A DNA stretch of 18,294 nt, taken from Patescibacteria group bacterium (GTDB taxonomy: Bacteria > Patescibacteriota > Microgenomatia > PFEM01 > JAHIFH01). Below the pieces are notes generated by a model. The model had not been told where the DNA came from and ran no database searches. It saw only the letters and a program-made list of their open reading frames with translations. A program made the position numbers and the translations under genes. Positions 6,042 to 12,902 of this stretch are shown piece by piece. The stretch is from the NCBI GenBank assembly GCA_018900995.1, contig JAHIFH010000057.1, forward strand, positions 1 to 18,294, given 5' to 3'. Every line of letters begins with the position of its first letter. The first letter of the stretch is position 1.

Positions 6042-6574
6042 GAAGCCATCTTTTAGTTACCCTTGCTTGGCTGGGGTTAATTACTTTTCTTCGTTGGAGT
6101 TGGCATTGGAATTTGATTTTTCTCTGGTTAGGGGGTTTAGTCGGCACTTTTCTACTTGATATTGATCACCTTCTCTATACTCTTTGGATTTATCCTCACG
6201 AGTTGACCAGCATGAGGGTTAAGCACTTGATAGACAAACGCCGCTTTAAAGATACCCTCGCTCTTCTTGCCGATACTCATGAGGAGCGGTTTAAGTTTTC
6301 CTTTCACACCGCCTTATTCCAGCCAATTCTTTATATTGTCTGCTTCTTTGTTTTAACTTCTACCGGTAGTTTATTTGGAGCGGGCTTGGTAATGGCAATG
6401 GCACTCCATTTATTAAAAGATGAGGTAGAATGTTTGTTTAGCAAGGAGAGAGAAGAATATTTGCGAAAATGGCTTTTTTGGCAAGTAAAGACTGAAGTAA
6501 GTTTCAATCAGCAGAAGTCTTTTGTTATTTTGATGCTCCTTGTTTTTATTGGCTTAAATTTGCTCCTGATTTAG
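6023..6574 (+). CDS. Membrane protein with DxDH motif, possibly metal-dependent hydrolase-like
   Basis: This 183-aa protein has hydrophobic segments at about 9-25, 30-47, 98-131 (probably two) and 167-183. Conserved-looking polar residues sit at membrane edges: DIDH (46-49), His86, His95 (FHTALFQ) and HLLKDE (129-134, giving His129 and Asp133). A D-x-D-H plus H-x(3)-D set is reminiscent of the DUF457/YdjM-type membrane metal-dependent hydrolases, but I cannot assign it firmly. It is the last gene of the 1702-6574 chain and starts 19 nt inside the DUF72 gene. The stop lies 3 nt before the -35 box of the copper operon, with no terminator between. Substrate unknown. Confidence 0.7.
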   Translation: MLKKEVRSHLLVTLAWLGLITFLRWSWHWNLIFLWLGGLVGTFLLDIDHLLYTLWIYPHELTSMRVKHLIDKRRFKDTLALLADTHEERFKFSFHTALFQPILYIVCFFVLTSTGSLFGAGLVMAMALHLLKDEVECLFSKEREEYLRKWLFWQVKTEVSFNQQKSFVILMLLVFIGLNLLLI

Positions 6575-6577
6575 CTC

Positions 6578-6606
6578 TTGACGAACCCCCCTATGGGGGG
6601 TATACT
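6578..6606 (+). promoter_or_regulatory. csoR operon promoter
   Basis: -35 TTGACG (6578-6583), a 17-nt spacer and -10 TATACT (6601-6606) give a near-consensus housekeeping promoter. The csoR ATG at 6614 follows after only 7 nt, so the message should be leaderless or nearly so. The spacer is filled by the presumed CsoR operator. Confidence 0.85.
6585..6601. promoter_or_regulatory. Presumed CsoR operator
   Basis: The inverted repeat ACCCCCC-TAT-GGGGGGT has perfect 7-nt arms. CsoR proteins are known to bind G/C-tract pseudo-palindromes of the TACCC...GGGTA kind in front of copper genes. Here the repeat lies exactly between the -35 and -10 boxes and runs into the first base of the -10, so bound apo-CsoR should block RNA polymerase. 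Cu(I) binding would release it. The assignment rests on sequence pattern and on csoR being the next gene. Confidence 0.8.
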
Positions 6607-6613
6607 ATTTCCC

Positions 6614-6877
6614 ATGTCTGACAAAAAGATTATCAACCGAATGAATTATTTGATTGGTCATCTCAAAGCTAATTTAAAGATGGTTAAAGAAGATAAATAT
6701 TGCATTGATATTATTCGCCAGAACCAGGCAGTGATTGCGGCTCTTGAAAAGGTCAACGAGCTAATTTTACGAGATCACCTTGACACCTGTGTTACTCGAG
6801 CAGTTAAGGGGAAAAACGAGAGAGAGAGAAAGAGAGTTTTTGAAGAAATTATTGATGTTTTTCGGGAGAAAAAATGA
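6614..6877 (+). CDS. csoR: CsoR-family copper-sensing repressor
   Basis: This 87-aa all-helical repressor belongs to the CsoR/RcnR/FrmR family. It shows the family signature NRMNYLIGHLKA (8-19) and the copper ligands Cys30, His55 and Cys59. The spacing is C-x24-H-x3-C, the same as in characterised CsoR, where Cu(I) binds across the dimer interface and weakens DNA binding. This argues for copper rather than nickel or formaldehyde sensing. ATG 6614 is the start; an in-frame TTG at 6578 is the promoter's -35 and cannot be translated from this promoter. The stop overlaps the next ATG by 4 nt. Autoregulation of the whole copper operon through the upstream operator is inferred. Confidence 0.93.
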   Translation: MSDKKIINRMNYLIGHLKANLKMVKEDKYCIDIIRQNQAVIAALEKVNELILRDHLDTCVTRAVKGKNERERKRVFEEIIDVFREKK

Positions 6878-7227
6878 TAAAAAAGGTGATCGTGGCCGCT
6901 TTCTTACTTTTGATAGGTGGACTCGGGGGTTATCTGATTTTTAAAATTCAGGCTCCGGCAGATTTTGATACGCTAGAACCCGGGGCAAAACTTCAAAAAA
7001 TAATTACAGAGCAAGAACAAGCGATTCAAGAAGCGGTAAAGGAAGGAGTTTATAAATGTTGCATTGAGCCTGCCTGCACTATGTGTTATATGGAGGCTAA
7101 CAAATGGAATAACTATCAAGCAGGCACTTGCGCTTGTGATGATTTAATTGCTCAGGGGGAAGAACCTTGCCCGCAGTGTCAAAAAGGGTTGTGTCTTGGG
7201 GATGTTTGTAAAACACAGAGACCATGA
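6874..7227 (+). CDS. Membrane-anchored ten-cysteine protein of the copper operon
   Basis: This 117-aa protein has one N-terminal hydrophobic helix (about 5-24) after MIKK, best read as a signal anchor placing the rest outside. A helical spacer follows (35-57), then a cysteine-rich end with Cys62, 63, 68, 71, 86, 88, 99, 102, 107 and 112, including CC, CTMC, CAC and CPQC pairings. I do not recognise a named domain. The cysteine pattern and operon position suggest binding of Cu(I) or another soft metal, or a thiol relay, at the cell surface. It overlaps both csoR and the DUF2318 gene by 4 nt, so all three are probably co-translated. Function inferred from context only. Confidence 0.78.
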   Translation: MIKKVIVAAFLLLIGGLGGYLIFKIQAPADFDTLEPGAKLQKIITEQEQAIQEAVKEGVYKCCIEPACTMCYMEANKWNNYQAGTCACDDLIAQGEEPCPQCQKGLCLGDVCKTQRP

Positions 7228-7781
7228 GTAAAGATGAATTTCGAGTCAATAAACAGGCAATAATCGCTGTTTTTTTATGTTTGGTAATCGCTGGGTTAGC
7301 CTTTGCTAACCGGAGAATGGATTCAAGAAATAAAAATGAAAATCCAGTTGTAACTAAAGGTGACCAACCCACTGCTATCGAGAGAAGAAGCTTTCTGGGT
7401 GATGAAGGCGAAATGCTTCAGGCAGAAGGAGATAAGGTTTATATTGATCAGTCTAGAGTTGATGGTGGTAATATGCATGCTTTTAATTACTATTCAGAGA
7501 AAAAAAAGAAGACCATTTATTTTTTTATTGTTAAGGCTTCAGATGATACCTATCGAGTAGCTGCTAACGCTTGCGAGGTTTGTTTTGACTCGTTAAAGGG
7601 CTTTAAGCAAATTGGGAACCAAATTCGCTGCGAAAATTGTCGGGTGACATATTCTAAAGACCAAATTGCTTTGCAAAAAGGTGGTTGTAATCCTCGTCCT
7701 ATAGATAAAGATGCTGAAATTATTGATGGCCAGCTGGTAATAAATATAGCTGATATCGAAAAAACAGCTGACCTTTTTTAA
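7224..7781 (+). CDS. Anchored DUF2318 domain protein
   Basis: This 185-aa protein has an N-terminal membrane anchor (about 12-29), a polar linker, then a DUF2318-like domain (about 75-175). Landmarks are VDGGNMHAFNYY (79-90, His85), ANACEVCFDSLKGF (114-127, CxxC 117/120), IRCENC (134-139, CxxC 136/139) and GGCNPRP (153-159, Cys155). DUF2318 proteins are usually membrane-linked and have been tied to metal or Fe-S handling; here the surrounding genes point to copper. The domain should face outward. The ATG overlaps the previous stop by 4 nt. The next gene follows after 9 nt. Domain call confident, ligand unknown. Confidence 0.85.
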   Translation: MSKDEFRVNKQAIIAVFLCLVIAGLAFANRRMDSRNKNENPVVTKGDQPTAIERRSFLGDEGEMLQAEGDKVYIDQSRVDGGNMHAFNYYSEKKKKTIYFFIVKASDDTYRVAANACEVCFDSLKGFKQIGNQIRCENCRVTYSKDQIALQKGGCNPRPIDKDAEIIDGQLVINIADIEKTADLF

Positions 7782-7790
7782 ATCCTTTCC

Positions 7791-9368
7791 ATGACTAAGA
7801 AAGAAAGGGAAAACATTAAAGAACATACATACTATGTTAAAGGCATGCATTGTCCTTCTTGTGAGTTGTTAATAGAAAAAAAACTATTAAAGGCTAAAGG
7901 AATAGAATCAGTTGAAGCCTCTACTTCTAAAGGACAAGCAGTTATTTACTATCAAGGCAAAAAACCTTCTCTTAAAGAGCTGAATAAACAATTTCAGGAA
8001 AGTGGTTATGTTTTTTTAGAAGAGCCTAGTTTAGATGAAGAAGAACCGCCCCTGTTTTCCTTTGATAAAGAAAGACATCTTTTAATCAACAAGCCCAAGT
8101 TTTATCAGTCTGCCCAGGTTTTAGGCGTTGCCATTCTTTTTATCATTGGTTTTATCTTTTTAAGTCGTTCAGGAGTTGCTACGAGGGTGGTTGTTAATTC
8201 CTTTTCTCCGTTGCCGGCTTTCTTTTTGTTTGGTTTAATTGCCGGAATTTCCAGTTGTGCAGCTTTGGTAGGGGGCATTGTTTTATCAATGTCAAAGCAA
8301 TGGGCAGAGATTTATGGTGATGAGAGTCCTGACTGGCAGAGATTTCAACCCCATCTTTTATTTAATTTTGGCAGACTTATTTCTTTTACTCTTCTTGGGT
8401 TGTTGTTGGGAACATTGGGAGCATTTTTGCAGATTGCTTTAACAGTCACTTCATTACTAGCTATTTTAATTTCCGTGGTAATGGTTTTGTTGGCCTTGCA
8501 AATGCTGGGGGTTCAACGTTTCCAAAAACTTCAGCCCACTATGCCTAAATTTATGACTCGTTTTGTTGCCGACGAAACTAATTTTAAGGGTCGCTATATG
8601 CCTTTTTTGCTTGGCGCTTTAACTTTTTTCCTGCCTTGTGGTTTTACCCTGACGGCTCAAGGATTGGCTCTAGCTTCAGGCAGCGGTTTGCAGGGCTTGC
8701 TGATTATGCTCTTTTTTGCCTTAGGTACCTTACCGACATTAACAGTCATTGGCTTTTCTTCTCTTAAACTGACGGCTAGACCACATTTGTCAGAGAAATT
8801 TATTAAAATTGCCGGCGTCTTGGTTTTGTTTTTTGGGATTTATAATTTCAATTCCCAGTTGAATGTTTTGGGTTTACCTAGCCTAGATGATGTTGAGCTT
8901 GATTTTCTCGCTGCCAACCAGGTTCCTAAAGACGGCTTGGCGCCAATAATTAAAGGAAAACAAGTGATAAAAATGGATGCTCTGGCCTATGGTTATGAGC
9001 CAAATGAGTTCAAGATCAGGGCTGGTATTCCAGTGAGATGGGAAATTAGAAACAAAGGAGTGAGCGGTTGTACTAATGCCATTGTTTCTCGGGGCTTGTT
9101 TGATGGCCAGATTGATCTTAATCAAGAGCTGGCAGTTAAAGAGTTTACTCCTCAAAAACCAGGAAAATATAAGTTTAGTTGTTGGATGGGAATGATTTCA
9201 GGAATAATTCAGGTTATAGGAGAAGACGAATCAACTCCAGAAACAGTAAATGTTCAAGAAAAGGAAATTCCTTCTGGAGTGAAAGGATGTGGTGGTGTCA
9301 GTGGCGGAGGATGTACCGGTAGTTGTGGGGGCGGGTGTGGCAACCCGAATTGTCCTTATGCGAGATAA
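7791..9368 (+). CDS. HMA - TauE/SafE (DsbD-like) - cupredoxin fusion with Cys/Gly tail
   Basis: This 525-aa protein has four parts. Residues 13-76 form a heavy-metal-associated domain with GMHCPSC (Cys21/Cys24). Residues about 107-355 form a six- or seven-helix membrane domain of the sulfite exporter TauE/SafE, UreH-like or DsbD-like type, with Cys156 (SSCAAL) and Cys283 (LPCGF) in or near helices, possible redox or metal sites. Residues about 386-476 form a cupredoxin-like domain with GCTNA (Cys427) and FSCWMGM (Cys464, Met466/468), typical soft copper ligands. The last 30 residues are Gly-rich with Cys500, 508, 512, 516 and 521. The arrangement fits copper capture and transfer across the membrane, or reduction of copper or thiols. 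It sits 3 nt before copA. Direction of transfer is not evident. Confidence 0.86.
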   Translation: MTKKERENIKEHTYYVKGMHCPSCELLIEKKLLKAKGIESVEASTSKGQAVIYYQGKKPSLKELNKQFQESGYVFLEEPSLDEEEPPLFSFDKERHLLINKPKFYQSAQVLGVAILFIIGFIFLSRSGVATRVVVNSFSPLPAFFLFGLIAGISSCAALVGGIVLSMSKQWAEIYGDESPDWQRFQPHLLFNFGRLISFTLLGLLLGTLGAFLQIALTVTSLLAILISVVMVLLALQMLGVQRFQKLQPTMPKFMTRFVADETNFKGRYMPFLLGALTFFLPCGFTLTAQGLALASGSGLQGLLIMLFFALGTLPTLTVIGFSSLKLTARPHLSEKFIKIAGVLVLFFGIYNFNSQLNVLGLPSLDDVELDFLAANQVPKDGLAPIIKGKQVIKMDALAYGYEPNEFKIRAGIPVRWEIRNKGVSGCTNAIVSRGLFDGQIDLNQELAVKEFTPQKPGKYKFSCWMGMISGIIQVIGEDESTPETVNVQEKEIPSGVKGCGGVSGGGCTGSCGGGCGNPNCPYAR

Positions 9369-9371
9369 AAA

Positions 9372-11579
9372 ATGGAAAAAATAACTCTTCCTATTAAAGG
9401 AATGCATTGCGTGGCTTGTGCCTTAACAATTGAAAAGGCACTTATGAAGGAGAAAGGTGTTTTGGGGGCTAATGTGAATTTTGCTTCTGAAAAAGCTAGT
9501 TTAGAATTTAATCCTCAAAAAGTTAACCTTAAGCAAATTAAAAAAGTTATTCGGCAAGCAGGTTACGAGGTTGTCGAAGCGGACAGTCATCAAAAAGCAG
9601 AAAGCCAAGAAATAGGACGGTTAAAAAAACGACTAATTGTTTCTGTTATTTTTGGCTTGCCTTTGATTTATTTAGTCATGGGGCAAATGCTAGGTTTGCC
9701 AATACCCAAACTTTCGCCATTCTATCAGCTTTTTATCCAATTTATTTTAGCGACTGTTGTTATTCTTGTTTCTTTTGAGCTTTGGCAATCAGGGTTCAAG
9801 AGTTTAGTCCGACTGAAGCCCAACATGGATTCTTTAATCTTTATGGGAACAGCCGCAGCTTACTTTTATAGCCTTATTATTTCTCTCGGATTTTGGCTTA
9901 ATTCTCAAGAAGGACTGCCTCATTTGTATTATGAAAGCGCTGTTTTTATTCTAATTTTTATTACTCTGGGTAAATATCTTGAGGCAACAACAAAAGGAAA
10001 AACGAGTGAAGCCATTAAAAAAATGATTGAGCTCCAACCCAAAAAAGCGGTTGTTATTCGAGGTGGTAAGGAAATTAAAATTCCCGTTAGCCAAGTAAAA
10101 GTTGGTGATATTGTTTTGGTTAAACCAGGAGAAAAAATTCCTGTTGATGGCAAGGTAACGGATGGCTATTCAAGCGTAGATGAAAGCATGATTACCGGTG
10201 AAAGTATTCCGGTTGAAAAAAAGAAAAACGATGAAATTATTGGCGGGACGATTAATCAAACTGGCAGGTTGGTTTTTCAAGCGACTCGAGTTGGTGAAGA
10301 AACAACGTTGGCTCAGATTATCAAGATAGTTGAAGAGGCAATGGGCTCAAAGGCACCAATCCAACTCCTGGCTGATAAAGTTGCTTATTATTTTGTACCC
10401 TCGGTCATTGGCATAGCTATTTTGGCTTTAATAATTTGGCTGTTTCTTGGGCAGTCATTTACCTTTGCCTTAACGGTTTTCGTTTCTATTCTGATAATTG
10501 CTTGTCCTTGTGCTTTGGGTTTGGCTACGCCTACAGCGGTGATGATGGGAACAGGCTTAGCCGCCCAAAACGGTATCCTGATTAAAAACAGCAGTGCCTT
10601 AGAAATGGTGCAAAAAGTAAATATGGTTGTTTTTGATAAAACAGGCACCTTGACCAAAGGAAAGCCAGTGGTCACTGATGTTTTAAAGGTTACCAACTCA
10701 AAGTTAAATGTCTTACAGATAGCGGCTTCTTTAGAAAGAAACTCCGAACACCCTTTAGCGCAGGCAATTATTGATAGGGCTAAAGAGAAAAAGCTGAAAC
10801 CATCTCCAGTTAAGAGTTTTGAAGCCATTCCCGGAAAAGGAATTCAAGCAAAACTCAAAAACAGTCTGGTTTTGATTGGCACCCGAAAATTAATAACAGA
10901 AAACAAAATAACAATAAATACTGACACTAATAAAATGATTAAAAAATTAGAAAATCAGGGCAAGACGGTTATGCTTTTAACCATTGGGAAGAAGTTAGTG
11001 GGCATTATTGCCGTGGCCGACACTTTGAAAGAGTATTCAAAAGAAGCTGTTTCTATGCTTCACCAAATGGGCAAAAAGGTGGCGATTATCACCGGCGACA
11101 ATCAGCGGGTAGCTAAAGCCATTGCTAAACAAGTTGGCATTGATGAAGTTTTAGCTGAAGTTTTACCCCAAGAAAAGGCAGAGGAAATAAAAAAACTACA
11201 AAAGCAAGGTAAGATGGTGGCAATGATAGGTGACGGCATCAACGATGCGCCAGCTTTAGCTCAAGCTGATTTAGGAATTGCTTTGGGTTCAGGTACTGAT
11301 ATTGCTTTAGAAACTGGCGAGATAGTTTTGATTAAAGATGACTTGCGAGATGTGATTAAAGCAATTGATTTGAGCCAATATACTTTGAAAAAAATCAAAC
11401 AAAATCTTTTCTGGGCTTTCTTTTATAACAGCTTTAGCATTCCCATAGCCGCAGGAATTTTATATCCTTTTACTGGCTGGCTTCTTAGTCCGGTAATTGC
11501 CGCCGCGGCAATGGCTTTTTCTTCTGTTAGTGTAGTCTCCAATGCTCTTTTAATGAAAGGGTATAAAACGCGAATTTAA
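9372..11579 (+). CDS. copA: Cu(I)-exporting P1B-type ATPase
   Basis: This 735-aa P-type ATPase pumps Cu(I) out of the cytoplasm. It has one HMA domain (GMHCVAC, Cys13/Cys16), eight predicted helices, TGES of the actuator domain (275-278), CPC in helix 6 (378-380), the phosphorylated Asp422 in DKTGTLTKG, SEHPLA in the nucleotide domain, and GDGINDAP (620-627). Helix 7 has FFYN and helix 8 MAFSS, the P1B-1 signature for Cu(I) rather than Zn or Cd. Length is usual for a one-HMA CopA. The start ATG 9372 lies 3 nt after the upstream stop. It is the last gene of the csoR operon; no clear terminator follows. Confidence 0.96.
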   Translation: MEKITLPIKGMHCVACALTIEKALMKEKGVLGANVNFASEKASLEFNPQKVNLKQIKKVIRQAGYEVVEADSHQKAESQEIGRLKKRLIVSVIFGLPLIYLVMGQMLGLPIPKLSPFYQLFIQFILATVVILVSFELWQSGFKSLVRLKPNMDSLIFMGTAAAYFYSLIISLGFWLNSQEGLPHLYYESAVFILIFITLGKYLEATTKGKTSEAIKKMIELQPKKAVVIRGGKEIKIPVSQVKVGDIVLVKPGEKIPVDGKVTDGYSSVDESMITGESIPVEKKKNDEIIGGTINQTGRLVFQATRVGEETTLAQIIKIVEEAMGSKAPIQLLADKVAYYFVPSVIGIAILALIIWLFLGQSFTFALTVFVSILIIACPCALGLATPTAVMMGTGLAAQNGILIKNSSALEMVQKVNMVVFDKTGTLTKGKPVVTDVLKVTNSKLNVLQIAASLERNSEHPLAQAIIDRAKEKKLKPSPVKSFEAIPGKGIQAKLKNSLVLIGTRKLITENKITINTDTNKMIKKLENQGKTVMLLTIGKKLVGIIAVADTLKEYSKEAVSMLHQMGKKVAIITGDNQRVAKAIAKQVGIDEVLAEVLPQEKAEEIKKLQKQGKMVAMIGDGINDAPALAQADLGIALGSGTDIALETGEIVLIKDDLRDVIKAIDLSQYTLKKIKQNLFWAFFYNSFSIPIAAGILYPFTGWLLSPVIAAAAMAFSSVSVVSNALLMKGYKTRI

Positions 11580-11588
11580 TTTTACTGC

Positions 11589-11618
11589 TTGGCTTCCTCT
11601 TCAATAATCTGATAATAT
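11589..11618 (+). promoter_or_regulatory. Possible promoter for the SDR/thioredoxin chain
   Basis: A -35-like TTGGCT (11589-11594), an 18-nt spacer and a -10-like TAATAT (11613-11618) preceded by TGA form a possible extended -10 promoter. An overlapping TATAAA lies at 11616-11621. Transcription would start near the first heptamer of the repeat at 11622, putting the repeat in the 5' leader. Weak matches, so tentative. Confidence 0.35.
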
Positions 11619-11621
11619 AAA

Positions 11622-11656
11622 ATCTAGTATCTAATATCTAACATCTAAAATCTATC
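11622..11656. repeat. Five tandem heptamers, consensus ATCTANN
   Basis: ATCTA recurs at 11622, 11629, 11636, 11643 and 11650 with an exact 7-nt period. The two variable bases are GT, AT, AC, AA and TC. It lies between copA and the SDR gene, just in front of the Shine-Dalgarno AAAGGGGGTGA. Too short for CRISPR. It could be a slippage-prone array, an A/T-rich leader element, or a protein-binding array. Confidence 0.8.
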
Positions 11657-11673
11657 TCGAAAGGGGGTGAAAG

Positions 11674-12435
11674 ATGTTTGATTTAAAAGGAAAAAAGGCT
11701 CTAGTGACCGGCTCTTCTCGGGGGATTGGTCGAGGTATTGCTTTAGCTTTGGCAAAACAAGGAGCAGATGTAGCGATAAATTACCGTTCTGAAAAGGAGG
11801 AGGCAGAAAAAGTAGTCTCAGAGATTAAAAAAATGAAACGAGAAGCTTTTGCGGTTCAGACTGATGTTTCTAGTGTGGACGAGGTGATGAGAATGTTCGG
11901 CGAACTCAAGAAAAAATGGGGCAAGCTTGATATTTTAGTTAATAATGCTGGGGTTGCTTATTATTCTACTTTTGAAGCCATGACCGAGGAAGAGTGGGAT
12001 AAGACCCTTGATGTTAATCTTAAAGGACAGTTTTTGTGTGCTCGTGAAGCAGTGAAGTTAATGAAGGAGAAGGGTGGGAAGATTATTAACATCTCCTCGA
12101 TTGCCTCAGGCGGAGCTGGGATTGGCGGAACCAGGATTGCCCATTATATAGCCTCAAAAGGAGGCGTGGCGGCCTTGACCGAAGCTTTGGCAGTGGAACT
12201 AGCTCCTTATAAAATTAATGTTAATGCCATTGGTCCAGGTTTTATTGATACTGATATGACTAAGGATTTAATTTCTGACCCAAAGGCAAGACAAGGACTT
12301 TTGGCACGAATTCCTAAGGGAAGATTTGGCAAACCTACTGATATTGGGGCAGCAGTAGCTTTTTTAGCCAGCGACGAAGCTGATTATATTACTGGAGCGC
12401 TTCTTTATGTTGATGGTGGTTGGTTAGCGGGCTAA
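11674..12435 (+). CDS. Short-chain dehydrogenase/reductase (FabG-like)
   Basis: This 253-aa classical SDR has a Rossmann fold with the cofactor motif TGSSRGIG (12-19), NNAG (90-93), Asn114, Ser142 and the YxxxK pair Tyr158/Lys162, so the full catalytic tetrad is present. Arg and Ser after the second strand (NYRSEKE, 36-42) favour NADP(H). The closest annotation is 3-oxoacyl-ACP reductase or glucose dehydrogenase type, but substrate cannot be decided; the window has no other fatty-acid gene. The start ATG 11674 follows the strong Shine-Dalgarno AAAGGGGGTGA (11660-11670). A small membrane peptide gene follows after 15 nt. Confidence 0.9.
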   Translation: MFDLKGKKALVTGSSRGIGRGIALALAKQGADVAINYRSEKEEAEKVVSEIKKMKREAFAVQTDVSSVDEVMRMFGELKKKWGKLDILVNNAGVAYYSTFEAMTEEEWDKTLDVNLKGQFLCAREAVKLMKEKGGKIINISSIASGGAGIGGTRIAHYIASKGGVAALTEALAVELAPYKINVNAIGPGFIDTDMTKDLISDPKARQGLLARIPKGRFGKPTDIGAAVAFLASDEADYITGALLYVDGGWLAG

Positions 12436-12450
12436 AGAAAGGGGGTGGAA

Positions 12451-12594
12451 ATGGCAAGAAAAAAAAGAGTCAGAAAGGCAATTAAGTTTTTCTCTGACCC
12501 AAAGAGCTTTCTTTTGCTCTTACTTTTAGTGGCTCTAATTGTTATTCTTTTTGTGATTCAAGACTCATGGCTTCAAGTTATATGGCCTTGGTAG
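12451..12594 (+). CDS. Small single-helix membrane protein, 47 aa
   Basis: An open frame from ATG 12451 to TAG 12592 encodes a basic start (MARKKRVRKAIKFF), one long hydrophobic helix (about 20-36, mostly Leu/Val/Ile) and a short aromatic end (QVIWPW). The strong Shine-Dalgarno AAAGGGGGTGG lies just upstream (12438-12447), almost identical to that of the SDR gene, which is the main reason to believe it is translated. The positive N-terminus predicts an N-in topology with the Trp-containing end outside. It overlaps the thioredoxin start by 13 nt, so it may also serve to couple thioredoxin translation. No homologue is recognised. Confidence 0.65.
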   Translation: MARKKRVRKAIKFFSDPKSFLLLLLLVALIVILFVIQDSWLQVIWPW

Positions 12595-12902
12595 AATTAA
12601 CTGACCAAAATTTTAAAAAAGAAGTTTTGCAGGCTGAATTGCCGGTTTTTGTTGATTTTTTTGCTTTGTGGTGCTCTCCGTGCCTAATGGCGGAGCCGGT
12701 GATTAAAGAGCTGGCTGAGGAGTATGAGGGAAAAATAAAAATAGGGAAATTGAATGTTGATGAGAATCCGAAAACAGCACAGAAATATGGCATCATGAGT
12801 ATTCCTACAGTGATTATTTTTCAAGAAGGAAAAGAGGTTAAAAAACAGATTGGCTTTCTTGGTAAGGAAGGGTATAAAAAGTTGATTGAGGAGATTGTTT
12901 AG
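12582..12902 (+). CDS. trxA: Thioredoxin
   Basis: This 106-aa thioredoxin has the normal fold order: VELTDQNF at the N-terminus, buried Asp25 in FVDFF, active site WCSPC (Cys31/Cys34), KLNVDENP and the cis-Pro loop SIPT (Pro75). The active-site dipeptide is Ser-Pro instead of Gly-Pro, which would be expected to alter redox potential. It passes electrons from the thioredoxin reductase encoded directly downstream to cytoplasmic disulfides. ATG 12582 gives the usual length; ATG 12567 would add five residues (MASSY). Neither has a good Shine-Dalgarno, which fits coupling to the overlapping small membrane protein gene. The stop touches the trxB ATG. Confidence 0.92.
   Translation: MALVELTDQNFKKEVLQAELPVFVDFFALWCSPCLMAEPVIKELAEEYEGKIKIGKLNVDENPKTAQKYGIMSIPTVIIFQEGKEVKKQIGFLGKEGYKKLIEEIV

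Noticed and set aside
6578..6613. TTG start at 6578 for csoR, adding 12 residues
   Set aside because: The TTG is the first bases of the -35 box, and the added codons are the operator and -10. The family N-terminus fits ATG 6614.
10388..10828. 146-codon open frame on the minus strand inside copA
   Set aside because: It is antisense to highly conserved CopA motifs (CPC, DKTGT) and has no start signal; a shadow of the real gene.
11622..11656. CRISPR-like array
   Set aside because: The repeat unit is 7 nt with only 2 variable bases, far too short for repeats and spacers, and no cas gene is present.
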